NCBI RefSeq assembly: GCF_004363725.1 | Contig: NZ_SNZF01000004.1 | Location: 1 to 64,000 of the forward strand | Direction of reading: 5' to 3' | From: Aquamicrobium defluvii | GTDB lineage: Bacteria > Pseudomonadota > Alphaproteobacteria > Rhizobiales > Rhizobiaceae | DNA: 64,000 bases | Part shown: positions 62,642 to 64,000 of the stretch, piece by piece | How positions within the stretch are numbered: the stretch's first letter is position 1 | Layout of the letters: each line of letters starts with the position of its first letter | Program-made: the position numbers and the translations under genes | Notes under the pieces: model-generated | What the model was told of the DNA's origin: nothing | Seen by the model: the letters and a program-made list of their open reading frames with translations, nothing else | The model's database searches: none

Positions 62642-62712
62642 CGGGGTCTCCTTTTATTAACCATCGTTGTCTTCGCAGCTAATTGAGAAAAATGGAAGAC
62701 GCGCGGGAATTT

Positions 62713-63162
62713 TCAATCGCTGTCGACCCTGCCCCGCATTTTTTTCACCACCGATCGGCCTGCCTTGGCCTTCAGCCGGCGTTCCACCGACCCCTTGGTG
62801 GGTTTCGTCTTCTTGCGCGGCGGGGGTGGCGGTTCGGCCGCTCTGGCGACAAGTGCCGCCAGCCGCTGTCGGGCGTCGGCGCGGTTCTGCTCCTGCGTGC
62901 GAAAGCGCGCGGCTTCGATCACGATGACACCGTCCTTGGTGGCGCGCTGTCCGGCGAGCTTCAGGGTGCGCTCGCGCACACGCTCGGAAAGGCCGCGCGC
63001 ATTGGCGGCGTCGAAACGCAACTGAACGGCGGTGGCCACCTTGTTGACGTTCTGGCCGCCCGGGCCGGAAGCGCGGATGAATGCCTCTTCCAGCTCGTCG
63101 GGATAAATGACGGCTTCCCTGCCGATGACGATGTTGTCCTCGAATGCCATGGGCGCACTCAT
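62713..63162 (-). CDS. arfB: Peptidyl-tRNA hydrolase ArfB (ribosome rescue)
   Basis: A 149-residue release-factor-like protein with the catalytic GGQ in ASGPGGQNVNKVATAVQLRF (about 32-36) and a basic C-terminal tail (PRKKTKPTKGSVERRLKAKAGR) that enters the empty mRNA channel. It frees stalled ribosomes. The start may be the second Met (four residues later). Confidence 0.94.
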   Translation of the reverse strand: MSAPMAFEDNIVIGREAVIYPDELEEAFIRASGPGGQNVNKVATAVQLRFDAANARGLSERVRERTLKLAGQRATKDGVIVIEAARFRTQEQNRADARQRLAALVARAAEPPPPPRKKTKPTKGSVERRLKAKAGRSVVKKMRGRVDSD

Positions 63163-63175
63163 GCGGCCTGCCGAT

Positions 63176-63207
63176 CAAAAAGAAAAGGCCCGATCGAAAC
63201 CGGGCCC
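63176..63207 (-). terminator. Terminator of pckA
   Basis: Stem GGCCCG / CGGGCC (63187-63206); on the minus strand it is followed by TTTTCTTTTTGA. Confidence 0.7.
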
Positions 63208-63232
63208 TTCCGCTTTTCTCATCCGTCCGCCC

Positions 63233-64000
63233 TTACTCGGCGGCTTCCTGCACCCGTGGAGCCGCGCTCCTGACGGTTGCGTCGACATGGCTCTCGAACT
63301 TGCCGAAATTGTCGATGAACATACCGACCAGCTTCGCGGCCTGCCGGTCGTAGCCTTCCTTGTCGGCCCAGGTCGAGCGAGGATCGAGGATCGACTGTTC
63401 GACGCCCGGCACCGAAACCGGCACCTCGAAACCGAAGTTCGGGTCGGTGCGGAACTCGACCTGCTTGAGCGAGCCGTCGAGGGCTGCCGTCAGCAGGGCG
63501 CGGGTGGCCTTGATCGGCATGCGGCTGCCGACGCCGTAGGCGCCTCCGGTCCAGCCGGTGTTGACGAGCCAGCAATCGACGCCGTGCCCTGCGATCAGCT
63601 CACGCAGCAGGTTGCCGTATTCCGACGGGTGGCGCGGCATGAAAGGCGCGCCGAAACAGGTGGAGAAGGTCGCTTCGGGCTCGGTCACCCCGCGCTCGGT
63701 GCCGGCCACCTTGGCGGTGTAGCCCGACAGGAAGTGGTACATGGCCTGCGCCGGCGTGAGTTTCGCGATCGGCGGCATCACGCCGAAGGCATCTGCCGTC
63801 AGCATGATGATGTTCTTCGGGTGGCTGGCGCGGCCGGTGGCGCTGGCGTTCGGAATGAAATCCAGCGGATAGGCGCAGCGCGTGTTCTCGGTGCGCGATC
63901 CGTCGTTGAAGTCCGGCACGCGCTTGTCATCGAGCACGACGTTTTCAAGCACCGTGCCGAAGCGGCGGGTGGTGGCGAAGATTTCGGGTTCCGCCTCGGC
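63233..64000 (-). CDS. pckA: Phosphoenolpyruvate carboxykinase (ATP), 3' part only
   Basis: The visible part is the C-terminal 255 residues of PckA; the start lies right of the window. Motifs: [70 protein letters not shown] and [22 protein letters not shown]. It converts oxaloacetate and ATP to phosphoenolpyruvate in gluconeogenesis. The terminus is normal, ending RVQEAAE. Confidence 0.96.
   Translation of the reverse strand, partial: AEAEPEIFATTRRFGTVLENVVLDDKRVPDFNDGSRTENTRCAYPLDFIPNASATGRASHPKNIIMLTADAFGVMPPIAKLTPAQAMYHFLSGYTAKVAGTERGVTEPEATFSTCFGAPFMPRHPSEYGNLLRELIAGHGVDCWLVNTGWTGGAYGVGSRMPIKATRALLTAALDGSLKQVEFRTDPNFGFEVPVSVPGVEQSILDPRSTWADKEGYDRQAAKLVGMFIDNFGKFESHVDATVRSAAPRVQEAAE

Overview
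The window looks like chromosomal DNA of an alphaproteobacterium of the order Hyphomicrobiales (Rhizobiales), probably near Phyllobacteriaceae/Brucellaceae. The evidence is a GC-rich genome, a complete PhyR-NepR-EcfG general stress response locus, hslUV next to a his cluster, an ATP-type pckA, and dispersed palindromic intergenic repeats of the kind common in Mesorhizobium and Brucella relatives. Family assignments are from reading the translations; no database search was run.

Region 1, 1-2626: one end of an integrative element. A tyrosine integrase, an AlpA-like excisionase and a DUF3987 gene are present. The DUF3987 gene is cut at the left edge by what looks like an IS21-family end. A tRNA 3' end ending in CCA (about 2594-2623) next to the integrase marks the attachment site.

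Region 2, 2627-16266: an accessory segment bounded on both sides by the same 16-bp tRNA-end sequence. Its core (3146-12080) is a catabolic or scavenging locus: an exported aromatic-amino-acid-lyase homologue that lacks the Ala-Ser-Gly triad needed for the MIO cofactor, a LysR regulator, and a complete oligopeptide-type ABC transporter with a DMSP-lyase-type cupin encoded inside its operon. The lyase and transporter promoters share one operator-promoter block at the same distance from the start codons, so they are probably one LysR regulon. I infer that it takes up and cleaves a betaine or other onium-type compound. The rest of the segment holds metallophosphoesterases (one broken), a tiny exported peptide and worn mobile-element genes.

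Region 3, 16.5-23.4 kb: cold-shock protein, small membrane and secreted proteins, a frameshifted DoxX gene, a Gly-rich exported protein, and a large PAS hybrid histidine kinase.

Region 4, 23.6-34.8 kb: the phosphate regulon pstSCAB-phoU-phoB behind a clear Pho box, then a divergent ROK regulator and xylFHG-type sugar transporter with paired palindromic operators.

Region 5, 34.9-46.6 kb: the general stress response neighbourhood. Two HWE-type kinases, PhyR, NepR, EcfG and a single-domain receiver are accompanied by six envelope or stress transcription units plus nepR-ecfG, seven in all, each with a perfect GGAAC-N16-CGTT EcfG promoter.

Region 6, 46.9-64 kb: housekeeping genes: tRNA-Leu, YqaA-like, dsbB-like, pyrF, hslUV, hisB-hisH-hisA-(arginase-like)-hisF-hisE, coaA, alkB, a BON-LysM protein, arfB and the 3' part of pckA.
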